From contig NZ_JADDIV010000001.1 of assembly GCF_015070875.1 (NCBI RefSeq), positions 62,001-126,000 on the forward strand: 64,000 nucleotides of DNA, written 5' to 3'. Below are positions 37,214-45,250 of this stretch, one piece after another. Within the stretch, counting starts at the first letter, position 1. Each line of letters starts with the position of its first letter. The stretch comes from Ramlibacter pallidus (GTDB lineage Bacteria; Pseudomonadota; Gammaproteobacteria; Burkholderiales; Burkholderiaceae_C). The notes under the pieces are model-generated. The model was not told the DNA's origin. It saw only the letters and a program-made list of their open reading frames with translations, and searched no databases. A program made the translations under genes and the position numbers.

Positions 37214-37537
37214 TCAGGACAGGATCCAGCGCGCCAGCTGCTTCGCTTCGCGCTCGCTGATGGGGGGGCGCTCGTCGCCGTTCGGCATCCGCGCCGGCCC
37301 CCAGTGCGGGCCGAGGTTGGCGTCGCTGCCATGGCGGATCACGGCGACCAGCTTCGCCTGCGGCTTGTCCATCTTTCGGTACAGGGCCTTGATGGTCTGG
37401 AAGGACGGGCCGATGGCGTGCCGGTCGACGGCGTGGCACTGCAGGCATTGCTTCTCCTGCGCCAGCTTCGCGTCGGCCAGTGCCTGCCCCGGCACCGCGG
37501 AGGCGAGGACGATGGCGGCGATCAGGAAGGATTTCAT
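37214..37537 (-). CDS. Periplasmic cytochrome c, class I-like
   Basis: The 107-residue product has a signal peptide (1-22) and a heme site CLQCH at 31-35. A likely Met axial ligand is in RMPNGDERP near residue 84, and the C-terminus AKQLARWIL is typical of c551/c552 cytochromes. It should shuttle electrons in the periplasm. The FNR-type box at 37591 with a spaced TACCTT hexamer lies upstream, in keeping with micro-oxic or anaerobic respiration. The gene is a single transcription unit. Confidence 0.9.
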   Translation of the reverse strand: MKSFLIAAIVLASAVPGQALADAKLAQEKQCLQCHAVDRHAIGPSFQTIKALYRKMDKPQAKLVAVIRHGSDANLGPHWGPARMPNGDERPPISEREAKQLARWILS

Positions 37538-37590
37538 TCGGGCTCCCGGGACTACAGGGCCCGAAGGTAGCTCCGCGGCGGCGCGGACGG

Positions 37591-37604
37591 TTGATCTGGC
37601 GCAA
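37591..37604. promoter_or_regulatory. FNR/CRP-family box upstream of cytochrome c
   Basis: TTGATCTGGCGCAA. On the minus strand TACCTT begins at 37569, 28.5 bp from the centre; the predicted start lies about 20 nt before the ATG at 37537. Confidence 0.75.
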
Positions 37605-37643
37605 GCGCGAGCCGATCTGGCCCGCGTCCACGGAGATGCGGCG

Positions 37644-38561
37644 TCACTCGACGAACAGCTCGTTGCGCACGGAGCGGGTGATCGCCGCCACCGCCGGGTG
37701 CGTGATGCGCCGCTCCGCCGAGATGCCGTAGAACTCCTCCACCAGGTCGGTGGCGACCCCGAGCGTCACCACGCCGTACTGCCGCTCGATCTCCTTCGCC
37801 AGCACCGCCGGGGCGGGGAACGCGCCGCGGCCTTCGCGCCCGAAGGCCTTCATCAGCGCCCCGTCGTCGAATTCGGCGGCGATGCGCGGCGCGATGCCCT
37901 GCTCGCGCAACCAGGCGTCCACGCGGGGACGCAGGGCCGAATCCGAGCCGGGCAGCAGCAGGGGAAGGCCGGACAGGCAGCCCGGGAACTTCGCGCGCGC
38001 CCGCCGCGCGGTGGTGTCCATGCGCGCCAGCAGGGCCGGCGCCGCGAAGAAGGCGATCCGGCTGCGCCCCAGCAGGTGCGTGAAGGCCTTGACCCCCAGG
38101 TGGCCGGGCATCGGCACGTCGGACAGCACCAGTTCCAGCCGCCGCAGCGCCAGGTCGCCCAGCAGCGCGGGCAGCTTGCCTTCGGCGCACTGCAGCCGCA
38201 GGGGACTGTCGCCCCGCAGCGCCGGCTCCACCACGTGGTACGCGACGGATTTCGGCACCGAGTCGGCGATGCCGATGCGCAGCAGGGGAGCCGGCGCCCC
38301 GGCCCGGTCGCCCCGCAGCGCGTCCTGCAGTTCCGCGCCGAGGCCGAAGATCTCGTCGGCGTACTGCATCACCAGCCGGCCGGCTTCCGTCGGCTCCACG
38401 CCGCGGCCCGCCTTGCGCAGCAGGCGCTGGCCCAGGCGCTCTTCGAGTAGGCGGATCTGCCCGCTCAGCGTCTGCGGCGCGAGGTGCAGCTGCTCGCTCG
38501 CCCGCAGGACGCCGCCGCTGCGCACGACCGTCCAGAAGTACTGCAGGTGCTTGTAGTTCAT
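37644..38561 (-). CDS. LysR-family transcriptional regulator, NhaR-like
   Basis: The 305-residue protein starts MNYKHLQYFWTVVRSGG, the typical NhaR opening, with HTH at about 17-38 and a substrate-binding domain at 90-300. NhaR regulates nhaA in response to sodium, but related copies occur next to other transporters. It is divergent from the 38699 gene and TerC, and an inverted repeat (38576-38623) lies in the shared region. The ligand is not known. Confidence 0.9.
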   Translation of the reverse strand: MNYKHLQYFWTVVRSGGVLRASEQLHLAPQTLSGQIRLLEERLGQRLLRKAGRGVEPTEAGRLVMQYADEIFGLGAELQDALRGDRAGAPAPLLRIGIADSVPKSVAYHVVEPALRGDSPLRLQCAEGKLPALLGDLALRRLELVLSDVPMPGHLGVKAFTHLLGRSRIAFFAAPALLARMDTTARRARAKFPGCLSGLPLLLPGSDSALRPRVDAWLREQGIAPRIAAEFDDGALMKAFGREGRGAFPAPAVLAKEIERQYGVVTLGVATDLVEEFYGISAERRITHPAVAAITRSVRNELFVE

Positions 38562-38575
38562 GGGGTCTCCGGAAG

Positions 38576-38623
38576 CTTCGGGATTATCGAAGTGTTTCGC
38601 CTCATTTCCGAATTTTCCCGAAG
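38576..38623. promoter_or_regulatory. Inverted repeat upstream of the LysR gene, candidate operator
   Basis: CTTCGGGA (38576-38583) and TCCCGAAG (38616-38623) are perfect 8-bp inverted repeats 32 bp apart. Two inner half-sites, ATCGAA and TTCCGAA, lie between. The location just before the LysR start and before the divergent gene fits auto- and cross-regulation. Confidence 0.6.
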
Positions 38624-38698
38624 ACAGGACGTGCCTACATTCACCTGCCAGGCCGTTGCGGAAGCAAAGGCCTCCATTCCCTGCCGAAAGGAACCGCC

Positions 38699-39094
38699 AT
38701 GTTCATCGACCTTCGCACCCCCGGGCTGCGGCTTCCCCGCGGCCGCTCGCACGGCCTGCTGCAGCGCGTGCGCAATGCCTTCCGCCACGCGGCCGGCGAG
38801 GTCTCGCACGTGCTGGTGCGCGTGCGGCCCGCTCCGGGACCCCGCGCATCGGCGCTGCGCGACTGCACGATCGAGGTCCGCCTGCACAGCGGCGAAGTGG
38901 AAGTGGTGCGCGAGCGCCGGCGCCGGCTGGTCGGCGTGCTCGCGCGCGCCCTGCAGCGCGCGTGGGAGCTGATGCAGCGGCGGCTGGGCCTGTCGCTCCC
39001 GCCATCCGCCTCGCGCCGCCTGCAGGCACCGCTGCACGCGCGGCTCCTGCCGGCGCCCTCCCTTCCTTCCACCGGCGAGCGAAACGATGGATGA
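38699..39094 (+). CDS. Hypothetical basic protein, 131 aa
   Basis: The product is rich in Arg, Leu and His, with a central beta-like stretch (SHVLVRVRPAPGPRASALRDCTIEVRLHSGEVEVV) and a basic helix (RRRRLVGVLARALQRAWELMQRRLGL). The N-terminal strand order recalls ribosome hibernation/Ribosomal_S30AE-like proteins, but no key motif is convincing. It is the first gene divergent from NhaR-like, preceded by GAAAGGAACC. The stretch 39095-39258 that follows contains a short hydrophobic reading (MDDLHFALLPG, overlapping this stop) of unclear reality and a pyrimidine-rich tract, but no certain element. Confidence 0.6.
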   Translation: MFIDLRTPGLRLPRGRSHGLLQRVRNAFRHAAGEVSHVLVRVRPAPGPRASALRDCTIEVRLHSGEVEVVRERRRRLVGVLARALQRAWELMQRRLGLSLPPSASRRLQAPLHARLLPAPSLPSTGERNDG

Positions 39095-39258
39095 CCTGCA
39101 CTTCGCGCTGCTGCCCGGCTCGCTGGCACTCGCCTGCGTCGCCGCGGCGCTGGTCGGTCGCCGCCGCGGCGAAGCGCCGCGCGACCTGAGGCTGCTGCTC
39201 GCCGCCGGGCCTCGCTGGGTGGCCTCTCCCTCCTCTTCCTTTCGCTACGAGACCTCGC

Positions 39259-40257
39259 GTGACCGAATTCCTGCTGCAACCCTTCCTGGGCCAGGCCACC
39301 TGGCTGTGGCTCCTGTTCGTCGGCATCGTCGCCGCCCTGCTCGCCTTCGACCTCGGCGTGCTGCACCGCGACGACCACGAGATCGAGGTGGCGGAAAGCC
39401 TGTGGCTTTCCGCCGGCTACATCGGCGTGGCCGTGCTCTTCGGCGGCTGGCTCTGGTGGCACCTGGGCGCCACCAGCGGCATGGAGTACTTCACCGGCTA
39501 CCTCATCGAGAAATCGCTCTCGATGGACAACGTGTTCGTCATCGCGCTCATCTTCGGCTTCTTCGCGGTTCCGCGCCAGTACCAGCACCGCGTGCTGTTC
39601 TGGGGCATCCTGGGCGTGATCGTGCTGCGCGCCATCATGATCGGCGTGGGCGCGGCGCTCGTCACGCAGTTCTCCTGGGTCCTCTACGTGTTCGGCGCCT
39701 TCCTGGTCCTGACGGGCCTGAAGATGCTCTGGATGGCGGACCACCAGCCGAACCTGGAGGCGAACCCGCTGCTGCGGCTGCTGCGCAAGCTGGTGCGGGT
39801 CACGCCCGACCTGCGGGGCAATGCCTTCGTGGTGCGCGAGCCGCACCCGGTGAGCGGCAAACCGGTGCTGTGGGCCACGCCGCTGCTGCTCGCGCTGTGC
39901 CTGGTGGAGTTCACGGACCTCGTGTTCGCCGTGGATTCCGTGCCGGCGATCTTCGCGATCACCACGGACCCGTTCATCGTCTACACCAGCAACATCTTCG
40001 CCATCCTCGGCCTGCGCGCGCTCTACTTCGCGCTGGCGGCGATGATCCATCGCTTCACCTACCTCAAGTACGCGCTGGCGCTGGTGCTGGTCTTCATCGG
40101 CGGCAAGATCTTCCTGGTGAACATCACGGGCAAACTGCCGCCCGCCATCAGCCTCGGCGTGACCTTCGGGCTCATCGCCGGCGGGGTGCTGCTGTCGCTG
40201 TGGAAGACGCGCGACCGCGGCCCGGGGACCGGCAGGTCCCTCAGTCCAGGAGCATGA
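39259..40257 (+). CDS. TerC-family integral membrane protein (Alx/MeeF-like)
   Basis: The 332-residue protein begins at GTG 39259 and has about nine helices. The family motifs are EKSLSMDNVFVIAL (about 83-96) and VEFTDLVFAVDSVPAIFAIT (about 216-235), each with conserved Asp and Glu within the membrane. Related Alx and MeeF proteins export manganese; others protect against tellurite. No yybP-ykoY riboswitch is recognisable upstream. Its 3' end overlaps a small gene on the opposite strand. Confidence 0.93.
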   Translation: MTEFLLQPFLGQATWLWLLFVGIVAALLAFDLGVLHRDDHEIEVAESLWLSAGYIGVAVLFGGWLWWHLGATSGMEYFTGYLIEKSLSMDNVFVIALIFGFFAVPRQYQHRVLFWGILGVIVLRAIMIGVGAALVTQFSWVLYVFGAFLVLTGLKMLWMADHQPNLEANPLLRLLRKLVRVTPDLRGNAFVVREPHPVSGKPVLWATPLLLALCLVEFTDLVFAVDSVPAIFAITTDPFIVYTSNIFAILGLRALYFALAAMIHRFTYLKYALALVLVFIGGKIFLVNITGKLPPAISLGVTFGLIAGGVLLSLWKTRDRGPGTGRSLSPGA

Positions 40258-40366
40258 ACGTGAACAGCACCTTGGCCGCGATGCCGGCGAGCGCCAGGGC
40301 CAGCGCGGCCAGCGCCGCCCAGGCGAGCCGGCGCCGGCGCACCCTGGAGGCGGTCGACCCTTGCAT
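40241..40366 (-). CDS. Small single-helix membrane protein, 41 aa
   Basis: An ATG at 40366 preceded by GAGG opens 41 codons. The product has a basic N-terminus (ASRVRRRRL) and one hydrophobic helix (AWAALAALALALAGIAAKVLF), then a short tail LLD. The positive-inside charge pattern is that of a real bitopic protein. The end overlaps the terC stop by 17 nt. No family is recognised. It is a tentative call because of its size. Confidence 0.45.
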   Translation of the reverse strand: MQGSTASRVRRRRLAWAALAALALALAGIAAKVLFTFMLLD

Positions 40367-40396
40367 CGCGGCAGCCTCGGCGTGCGGGGCCACCGT

Positions 40397-41582
40397 TCAG
40401 TGCGCCGGAGCCGGCAGCGCGGCGGCGTCGTGGCCGGGCGAGGATGCGCCCGGCCGCAGGCGCCCATGCACCTCCAGCACGACGCCGCCGACGCCGGCCA
40501 CCGCCAGGGCGCCGGCCAGCAATCCGCCGAGCACCGGGATCCGGCTCGCCAGCAGCACCACCAGCAGGGTCAGCGCATAGTAGCCGATCGCCGCGGGAAT
40601 GCCTTGCGGCGCGCCGACCCGCAGCAGCGGCGGAAGGGTGCGGGCGACGAAGAGCACCCCGACCAGGAAGCCGAGCAGCAGCAGCACGGGATACACCGCG
40701 AGCAGCGCCAGTGCCAGCGGGATGCCGAGGATGGTCAGCACCAGCGTCACCGCCACCATCGGCAGCAGGAAGACGGCGGCCAGTCCGGCGGCGAACGCCG
40801 TGCCCGGCCGCGCCGCGATGCGCCCCGAAGCACCCGTGCCGAACGACGGTGCGGGCAGCAGGAAGACCGCCGCCACCAGCAGCAGCAGGGCGAGGTAGGA
40901 CATTTCCGCCGGGGCGGCCGTCGCTCACGCCCGTGTCCGGTTCGCGCCGCACGGGGCCGGTGACCGTCGCACCTTCGGCCTTCTTCAGTTCCGCGGGCCA
41001 GACGTAGTCCAGGCGGCCGGCAATGCGCGCATTCGGGCCCAGCTCGACCTGCTCCGCCACCACGCGGACGTCGCCGCGCACTTCGGCGTTGATGGTGACC
41101 TTCTGCGCGGTCGCCACCAGCCCGCCGTCCACCCGGCCGTCGATCGTCACGTTGCCGCCGTACAGGGTGGCACCGCGCGCGACCGCTGCCGCCGGCGTCA
41201 GGGTGATGTTTCCACCCGTCGCGAACAGTTCGCCCCCGACGGTGCTTTCGATCGTGACGTCGCCGCCGACCGCACGGAGATCGTCCCCGACGGAGGCGCG
41301 CACGTCCACGGACCCGCCGGCAAGGGAGGCGTCTCCCTGCACGGGCTGGTCGACGACCACCTTGCCGCCCGCCGCCGTGAAATCGCCTTCGACGGCCGCC
41401 GCGGGCCGCACCTGGCCGCCGCCGGCGTACACGTTGCGGCTGGACGGGACGGTTGCGGCCGCGTCAACGGCCGCCGGCGAAGGAGCCTGCGCCCAACCCA
41501 CGGCGGAGGCGGCCGCCAGGCAGAACGCGACGCAGTGGATGGCGCGACGGCCACTCCCGGAGCGCAAGCGGATGCGAGCCAT
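40397..41582 (-). pseudogene. Polymer-forming (bactofilin-like) membrane protein gene, probably frameshifted
   Basis: Codons from ATG 41582 read about 217 coherent residues: a signal peptide (ending VGWAQA), then a beta-helix with repeated AGGxVxV-type units (VEGDFTAAGGKVVV, DDLRAVGGDVTI, ATGGNITLTP). Near 40903-40930 the sense switches frame: from 40903 a coherent 168-residue membrane domain (MSYLALLLLVAAVFLLP with five helices) runs to 40397. Relatives of this family join such a beta-helix and membrane domain in one chain. A frameshift, a sequencing error or a coupled start at ATG 40903 are all possible. Downstream of a SHOCT gene on the same strand, 3 nt apart. Confidence 0.7.
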
Positions 41583-41585
41583 GGT

Positions 41586-41825
41586 TCACCCTCCCCTCAG
41601 GTGGCGCAGGCGGTCGTCGTACTCGCCCTTGTCGATCTCGCCGCGCGCGAAGCGCTCGCGCAGGATCTCCAGCGGCCGGTCGCCGGCCCCCGCGCGGGAG
41701 TTCGTGGCCCAGCGGAACACCGCGGCGACCACGACGATGAGGAGGACCCACCACAGCAGGTGCATCACACCCATCCAGGCCCAGCCGCCGGCGACGCTAT
41801 CCCATGCCCACATGTGGTTCCACAT
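41586..41825 (-). CDS. SHOCT-domain small membrane protein
   Basis: The 79-residue protein starts at MWNHMWAW behind AGGAG (6-nt spacing). It has one or two Trp-rich hydrophobic segments (WAWMGVMHLLWWVLLIVVVAAVF, about 14-36) and a C-terminal SHOCT motif (LEILRERFARGEIDKGEYDDR). SHOCT domains occur at the ends of membrane or oligomerising proteins. It is followed after 3 nt by the polymer-forming gene, likely co-transcribed. An FNR-type box and a TATCGT -10 lie upstream. Confidence 0.88.
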   Translation of the reverse strand: MWNHMWAWDSVAGGWAWMGVMHLLWWVLLIVVVAAVFRWATNSRAGAGDRPLEILRERFARGEIDKGEYDDRLRHLRGG

Positions 41826-41878
41826 GACATTCTCCTGGTGATCTGCGGCAACGATAGGCGTGCATCGCCGGTGGGGAC

Positions 41879-41892
41879 TTGATCCCACTCAA
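41879..41892. promoter_or_regulatory. FNR/CRP-family box upstream of the SHOCT gene
   Basis: TTGATCCCACTCAA. On the minus strand TATCGT begins at 41856, 29.5 bp from the centre, and the ATG follows at 41825. Confidence 0.7.
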
Positions 41893-41920
41893 GCGGCTGC
41901 GGCTGCGGCAGCGGCCGCGG

Positions 41921-42766
41921 TCATCGCGCAGGCCGCGCGGGCGCGACCCGGCGGTGCGGCAGCACCGGCGCCGGACTCCATTGCGGGCGGTCCTGCCGTC
42001 CGCTGTCCACCACCACCACGTAGCGGCCGGCATCCGGCACGACGTCGCGGTCGTCCTGCAGCACCCACATCGTCCGTCCTTCGCGCGCCGCACGCTCGTA
42101 CTCGGCATCCAGCACCCCGTGGTGGTCCAGCAGGCGGTTCAGCGTGGCCGGGATGCGGATGCACCCCTTGGACTGCGGCGACCCGAGCCGCTGCTCGAGC
42201 ACGTCGGGATCCGTCGCATGCATCTGCAGCCGCATCTCCACCACGGCGCCGTCGCCCCAGCCCTTGGGCACGCGCTGCCACCCGAGGTCGAAGACGCGCA
42301 TGCCTTTCGCGCCGTAACCGCGGATGCCGTTCTCGTTGAACGTGCCCTCGGCGCGGAAGTCGGGGTTGCCCACGGTGTGGTCGAAGACCCCCAGCGGCGT
42401 TTCGAAATGGTCGAAGCTGCCGGGGCTGCCCGTGGACACCGGCGATGCGCCCACGAGCTGGTAGCTGCCTGCCGCAGAGCGCCACAGCAGCAGGAGCGCC
42501 TGCACCTGCGGGTCGCGGTCGACCACCGCGAGGTACTGGGCGCCGGCGGGGAACAGGTTCGCGCGCACGAGCGCGTCTTCCGCGAGCCGCGCATAGCGCT
42601 GCACCTCCTCCGCCGGCACCTCCAGCCGGCGGTCCACCACCGACCGGTACAGGGCCGCGAAGTCCGCGGGCGTCGCCGGAGCGGCCGATGCAATGCCGCA
42701 CGCCGCCGCGAGGCAGGCGCCGGCGACGAGTGCCAGGAAACGTCTTCTGGGAGCACAGGAGTTCAT
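41921..42766 (-). CDS. L,D-transpeptidase (YkuD) family protein
   Basis: The 281-residue form beginning MNSCAPRRRFLALVAG has a Tat-like or Sec signal peptide (ending IASA). The YkuD catalytic motif appears as QSKGCIRIP near residue 205 with Cys as nucleophile and an upstream His; this is SKGCIR rather than the common SHGCIR. These enzymes cross-link peptidoglycan or attach lipoproteins. Start selection: a CAGAAT -10 of the FNR-type promoter covers the alternative ATG at 42775, so 42766 is preferred and would give a nearly leaderless message. Confidence 0.85.
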   Translation of the reverse strand: MNSCAPRRRFLALVAGACLAAACGIASAAPATPADFAALYRSVVDRRLEVPAEEVQRYARLAEDALVRANLFPAGAQYLAVVDRDPQVQALLLLWRSAAGSYQLVGASPVSTGSPGSFDHFETPLGVFDHTVGNPDFRAEGTFNENGIRGYGAKGMRVFDLGWQRVPKGWGDGAVVEMRLQMHATDPDVLEQRLGSPQSKGCIRIPATLNRLLDHHGVLDAEYERAAREGRTMWVLQDDRDVVPDAGRYVVVVDSGRQDRPQWSPAPVLPHRRVAPARPAR

Positions 42767-42800
42767 GCGGTGCATTCTGGAAACACGGCGCGCGGCGCGC

Positions 42801-42814
42801 TTGCGCCAGATCAA
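42801..42814. promoter_or_regulatory. FNR/CRP-family box between divergent L,D-transpeptidase and universal stress genes
   Basis: Reads TTGATCTGGCGCAA on the minus strand, identical to the box at 37591. Both directions have hexamers 28.5 bp from the centre: CAGAAT starting at 42779 (minus) and TAAATT at 42836-42841 (plus). Confidence 0.8.
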
Positions 42815-42982
42815 CTCGCGAACGCCCGCGTTGCCTAAATTGCAAGGGTGGCGATGTCCCACATCCGATCCATCACTCCGGGGAAACCACCATGCGCCAT
42901 TGCCCCCCGGAGGCTGTCGTGTTCACCGGCAGCGTGAAGTGCACGCGGCGCGCCCGCAGGGCGGAACGGTCCAGGAGCTTCC

Positions 42983-43417
42983 ATGTACAAACGAATCCTT
43001 GTTTGCTTCGACGGCAGCGAAACGTCGAACCAGGCGCTCGTGGCCGCGCTGCAGCTGGCACGCGAGGCCGACGGCCGCGTGCGCATCGTCCACGCGTTCG
43101 ATGCCATGGCCTATCTCACCGGCTACGAGTACGGCGCCCAGGTCTACGATGACGCCCTGCGGTCCGCCGGTGAGATGCTGGACAAGGCCCTCGAGATTTC
43201 CAAGTCCTCCGGCGTGCCCGCAGACAAGAAGATGCTCGACATCCCCGGCGCACGGCTCGGCGAAGTGGTGGCCGAGGAGGCCAGGGCGTGGAACGCCGAC
43301 CTCGTCGTGGTCGGCACGCACGGTCGCCGCGGGATCGGTCGCGTGCTCCTCGGCAGCGGTGCGGAGCAGGTGATCCGGATGGCACCCGTCCCCGTCCTCG
43401 CGTTCCGCGCTCGATGA
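42983..43417 (+). CDS. Universal stress protein, UspA family
   Basis: The 144-residue protein starts after AGGAG and begins MYKRILVCFDGSETS. The ATP-binding motif GTHGRRGIGRVLLGS (G-2X-G-9X-GS) near 111-125 is intact, so it should bind ATP. The segment MAYLTGYEYG is shared with the second copy at 53989. USPs of this kind support survival without oxygen in pseudomonads under ANR control. The bidirectional FNR-type box upstream predicts a start near 42848 and a leader of about 135 nt. Confidence 0.94.
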   Translation: MYKRILVCFDGSETSNQALVAALQLAREADGRVRIVHAFDAMAYLTGYEYGAQVYDDALRSAGEMLDKALEISKSSGVPADKKMLDIPGARLGEVVAEEARAWNADLVVVGTHGRRGIGRVLLGSGAEQVIRMAPVPVLAFRAR

Positions 43418-43496
43418 GGTTGGCGCGAGGACTCGCTGCCGCACGCTGCGATCGGGGCCAACCAGCCCGGGCATGCCGGCTCGCGGGGGACTGAAC

Positions 43497-45227
43497 ATGT
43501 TGTGGCAAGCCCTTCTCTCGGTCCGCGACGCCGGCCGGCTGTACGACATCGCCAGCACGCTCGTCCGGTACGGCTTCGGCGACGTGGTGCGTCGCGCCGG
43601 CCTGGCGGACATGCTGGAACGCGCCGGCCGCGCCCTGCACTGGCAGCACGCCGAAGAATTCGCGCACCTGCCGCCGGCTGCGCGCGTACGGCGGGCGATG
43701 GAGGAACTGGGGCCGACCTTCGTCAAGCTGGGACAGGTGCTGGCGACCCGCATCGACCTGTTCGACCCGGAGTGGATCGCCGAGTTCAGCCGGCTGCATG
43801 ACGGCTCGCTGGCCCTTCCCTTCGATGCGGTGCGCGAGCAGATGGTGGAAGACCTCGGCTGCGACCCGGAAGAAGCGTTCGCCACGTTCGACCCGGACCC
43901 GCTGGCCACCGGATCGCTCGCGCAGGTCTATCGCGCCCGGCTCCACGACGGCACGGCCGTCATCGTGAAGGTGCGGCGGCCGGGCATCCTGCCTGTCGTC
44001 GAAGCCGATCTTCGGCTGCTGGCGCGTCTCGCGCAGCTGGCGGAGGGAGAGATCGATTCGCTGCGCGCTTTCCGGCCGGTGCAGATGGTGCGTGAGTTCA
44101 CGCAGTCGCTGCGCCGCGAGATGGACTTCGCCTCCGAAGCACGGAACGGCCGACGGGTCGCGGAGAACTTCGCGGCGTACAGCGACGGCGGCGGGCCGTC
44201 GGGGCCGCTCGATCAGCCCGGCACGCTGGAGCTGGAACCGGTGATCGTCATTCCGGCCGTCTACTGGGAAAGCGAACGCCTGTGCGTGCAGGAACAGGTG
44301 ACGGGCATCCCTGGCACCCGCCTGGCGGACGTGGACGCGGCGGGGCTGGACCGGCGGCTGCTGGCACGGCGTGGCGCCCGCGCCGTCCTGAAGATGATCC
44401 TCACCGACGGCTTCTACCACGCCGACCCGCACCCGGGGAACGTCTTCTACCTTCCGGGCAATCGGATCGCCTTCATCGACTTCGGCATGGTCGGGCGGCT
44501 GCCCGAAGAACGCCGCGAGCAGCTGGTGCGATTGCTGCTGGGACTGGTCAAGCACGACGCGGACGCCGTCGCCGACGTTCTGATGGACTGGACCGGCAAG
44601 GCGACGGTGGACGTCGAACGCCTGGTCGAGGACATCGGCCAGTTCGTGGACCAGTACCGCGGCTTGCCGCTGCGGCAGCTGCGCCTCGGCGAGATGCTCG
44701 GCGAGGTGGTGCGGATGCTGCGCGAATACCGCCTGGTGCTGCCGTCCGACCTGGCCCTGCTGATCAAGGCCTTCATCACGCTCGAGGGCATGGGCCGGGA
44801 GCTGGACCCGGACTTCAACATGGCCGGCGAGGCGCTGCCCGTGCTGGAACACGCGATGCGCGAGCACTATGCCCCGGACGCCGTGCTCGCACGCGGCTGG
44901 CGGTCGGCGCGGCAGGTGCTGTCGCTGCTCGGGGGCTTGCCCCAGGACCTGTCCCGGCTGTTGCGCGCGGCACGGGCGGGACGGCTGGACATCCGGGTGG
45001 ATGTGCCGCAACTCGGGCAGGCCGGCAACCAGGTCGACCGCGCCGCCAGCCGGCTCTCGATGGCCATCGTGATCGCGGCGCTGATCATCGGCTCGTCCAT
45101 CGTCATGACGGTGCCGGGCGGCCCGAGCCTCCTCGGCCTGCCCTTCTTCGGGCTGCTCGGCTTCGTGGGCGCCGTCGTGGGCAGCCTTTGGCTGATCGTT
45201 TCCATCGCACGCAGCGGCAAGGCGTGA
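43497..45227 (+). CDS. ABC1/AarF (UbiB-like) atypical kinase
   Basis: The 576-residue protein starts at ATG 43497 behind GGGGGA. It has the ABC1 family features: KxGQ motif (KLGQVLATRIDL, about 80), Lys in VKVRRPG, catalytic ADPHPGN near 310, FIDFGMVG and two C-terminal hydrophobic helices (about 520-575). UbiB-like proteins assist ubiquinone biosynthesis or other lipid handling by ATPase activity. It is not with ubiquinone genes here. The next gene starts 23 nt downstream, so they may be co-transcribed. Confidence 0.93.
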   Translation: MLWQALLSVRDAGRLYDIASTLVRYGFGDVVRRAGLADMLERAGRALHWQHAEEFAHLPPAARVRRAMEELGPTFVKLGQVLATRIDLFDPEWIAEFSRLHDGSLALPFDAVREQMVEDLGCDPEEAFATFDPDPLATGSLAQVYRARLHDGTAVIVKVRRPGILPVVEADLRLLARLAQLAEGEIDSLRAFRPVQMVREFTQSLRREMDFASEARNGRRVAENFAAYSDGGGPSGPLDQPGTLELEPVIVIPAVYWESERLCVQEQVTGIPGTRLADVDAAGLDRRLLARRGARAVLKMILTDGFYHADPHPGNVFYLPGNRIAFIDFGMVGRLPEERREQLVRLLLGLVKHDADAVADVLMDWTGKATVDVERLVEDIGQFVDQYRGLPLRQLRLGEMLGEVVRMLREYRLVLPSDLALLIKAFITLEGMGRELDPDFNMAGEALPVLEHAMREHYAPDAVLARGWRSARQVLSLLGGLPQDLSRLLRAARAGRLDIRVDVPQLGQAGNQVDRAASRLSMAIVIAALIIGSSIVMTVPGGPSLLGLPFFGLLGFVGAVVGSLWLIVSIARSGKA

Positions 45228-45250
45228 AACACGGGTATGGTCCTGAAGTG

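Noticed and set aside
39095-39258. Possible yybP-ykoY manganese riboswitch before TerC
   Set aside because: The conserved core sequence and pairing of that riboswitch are not recognisable in the interval; only a pyrimidine-rich tract and GC-rich sequence are seen.
39087-39290. Short hydrophobic reading overlapping the 38699 stop
   Set aside because: Only the first 40 codons look protein-like and the frame then runs into terC in another frame; no stop or family supports a gene.
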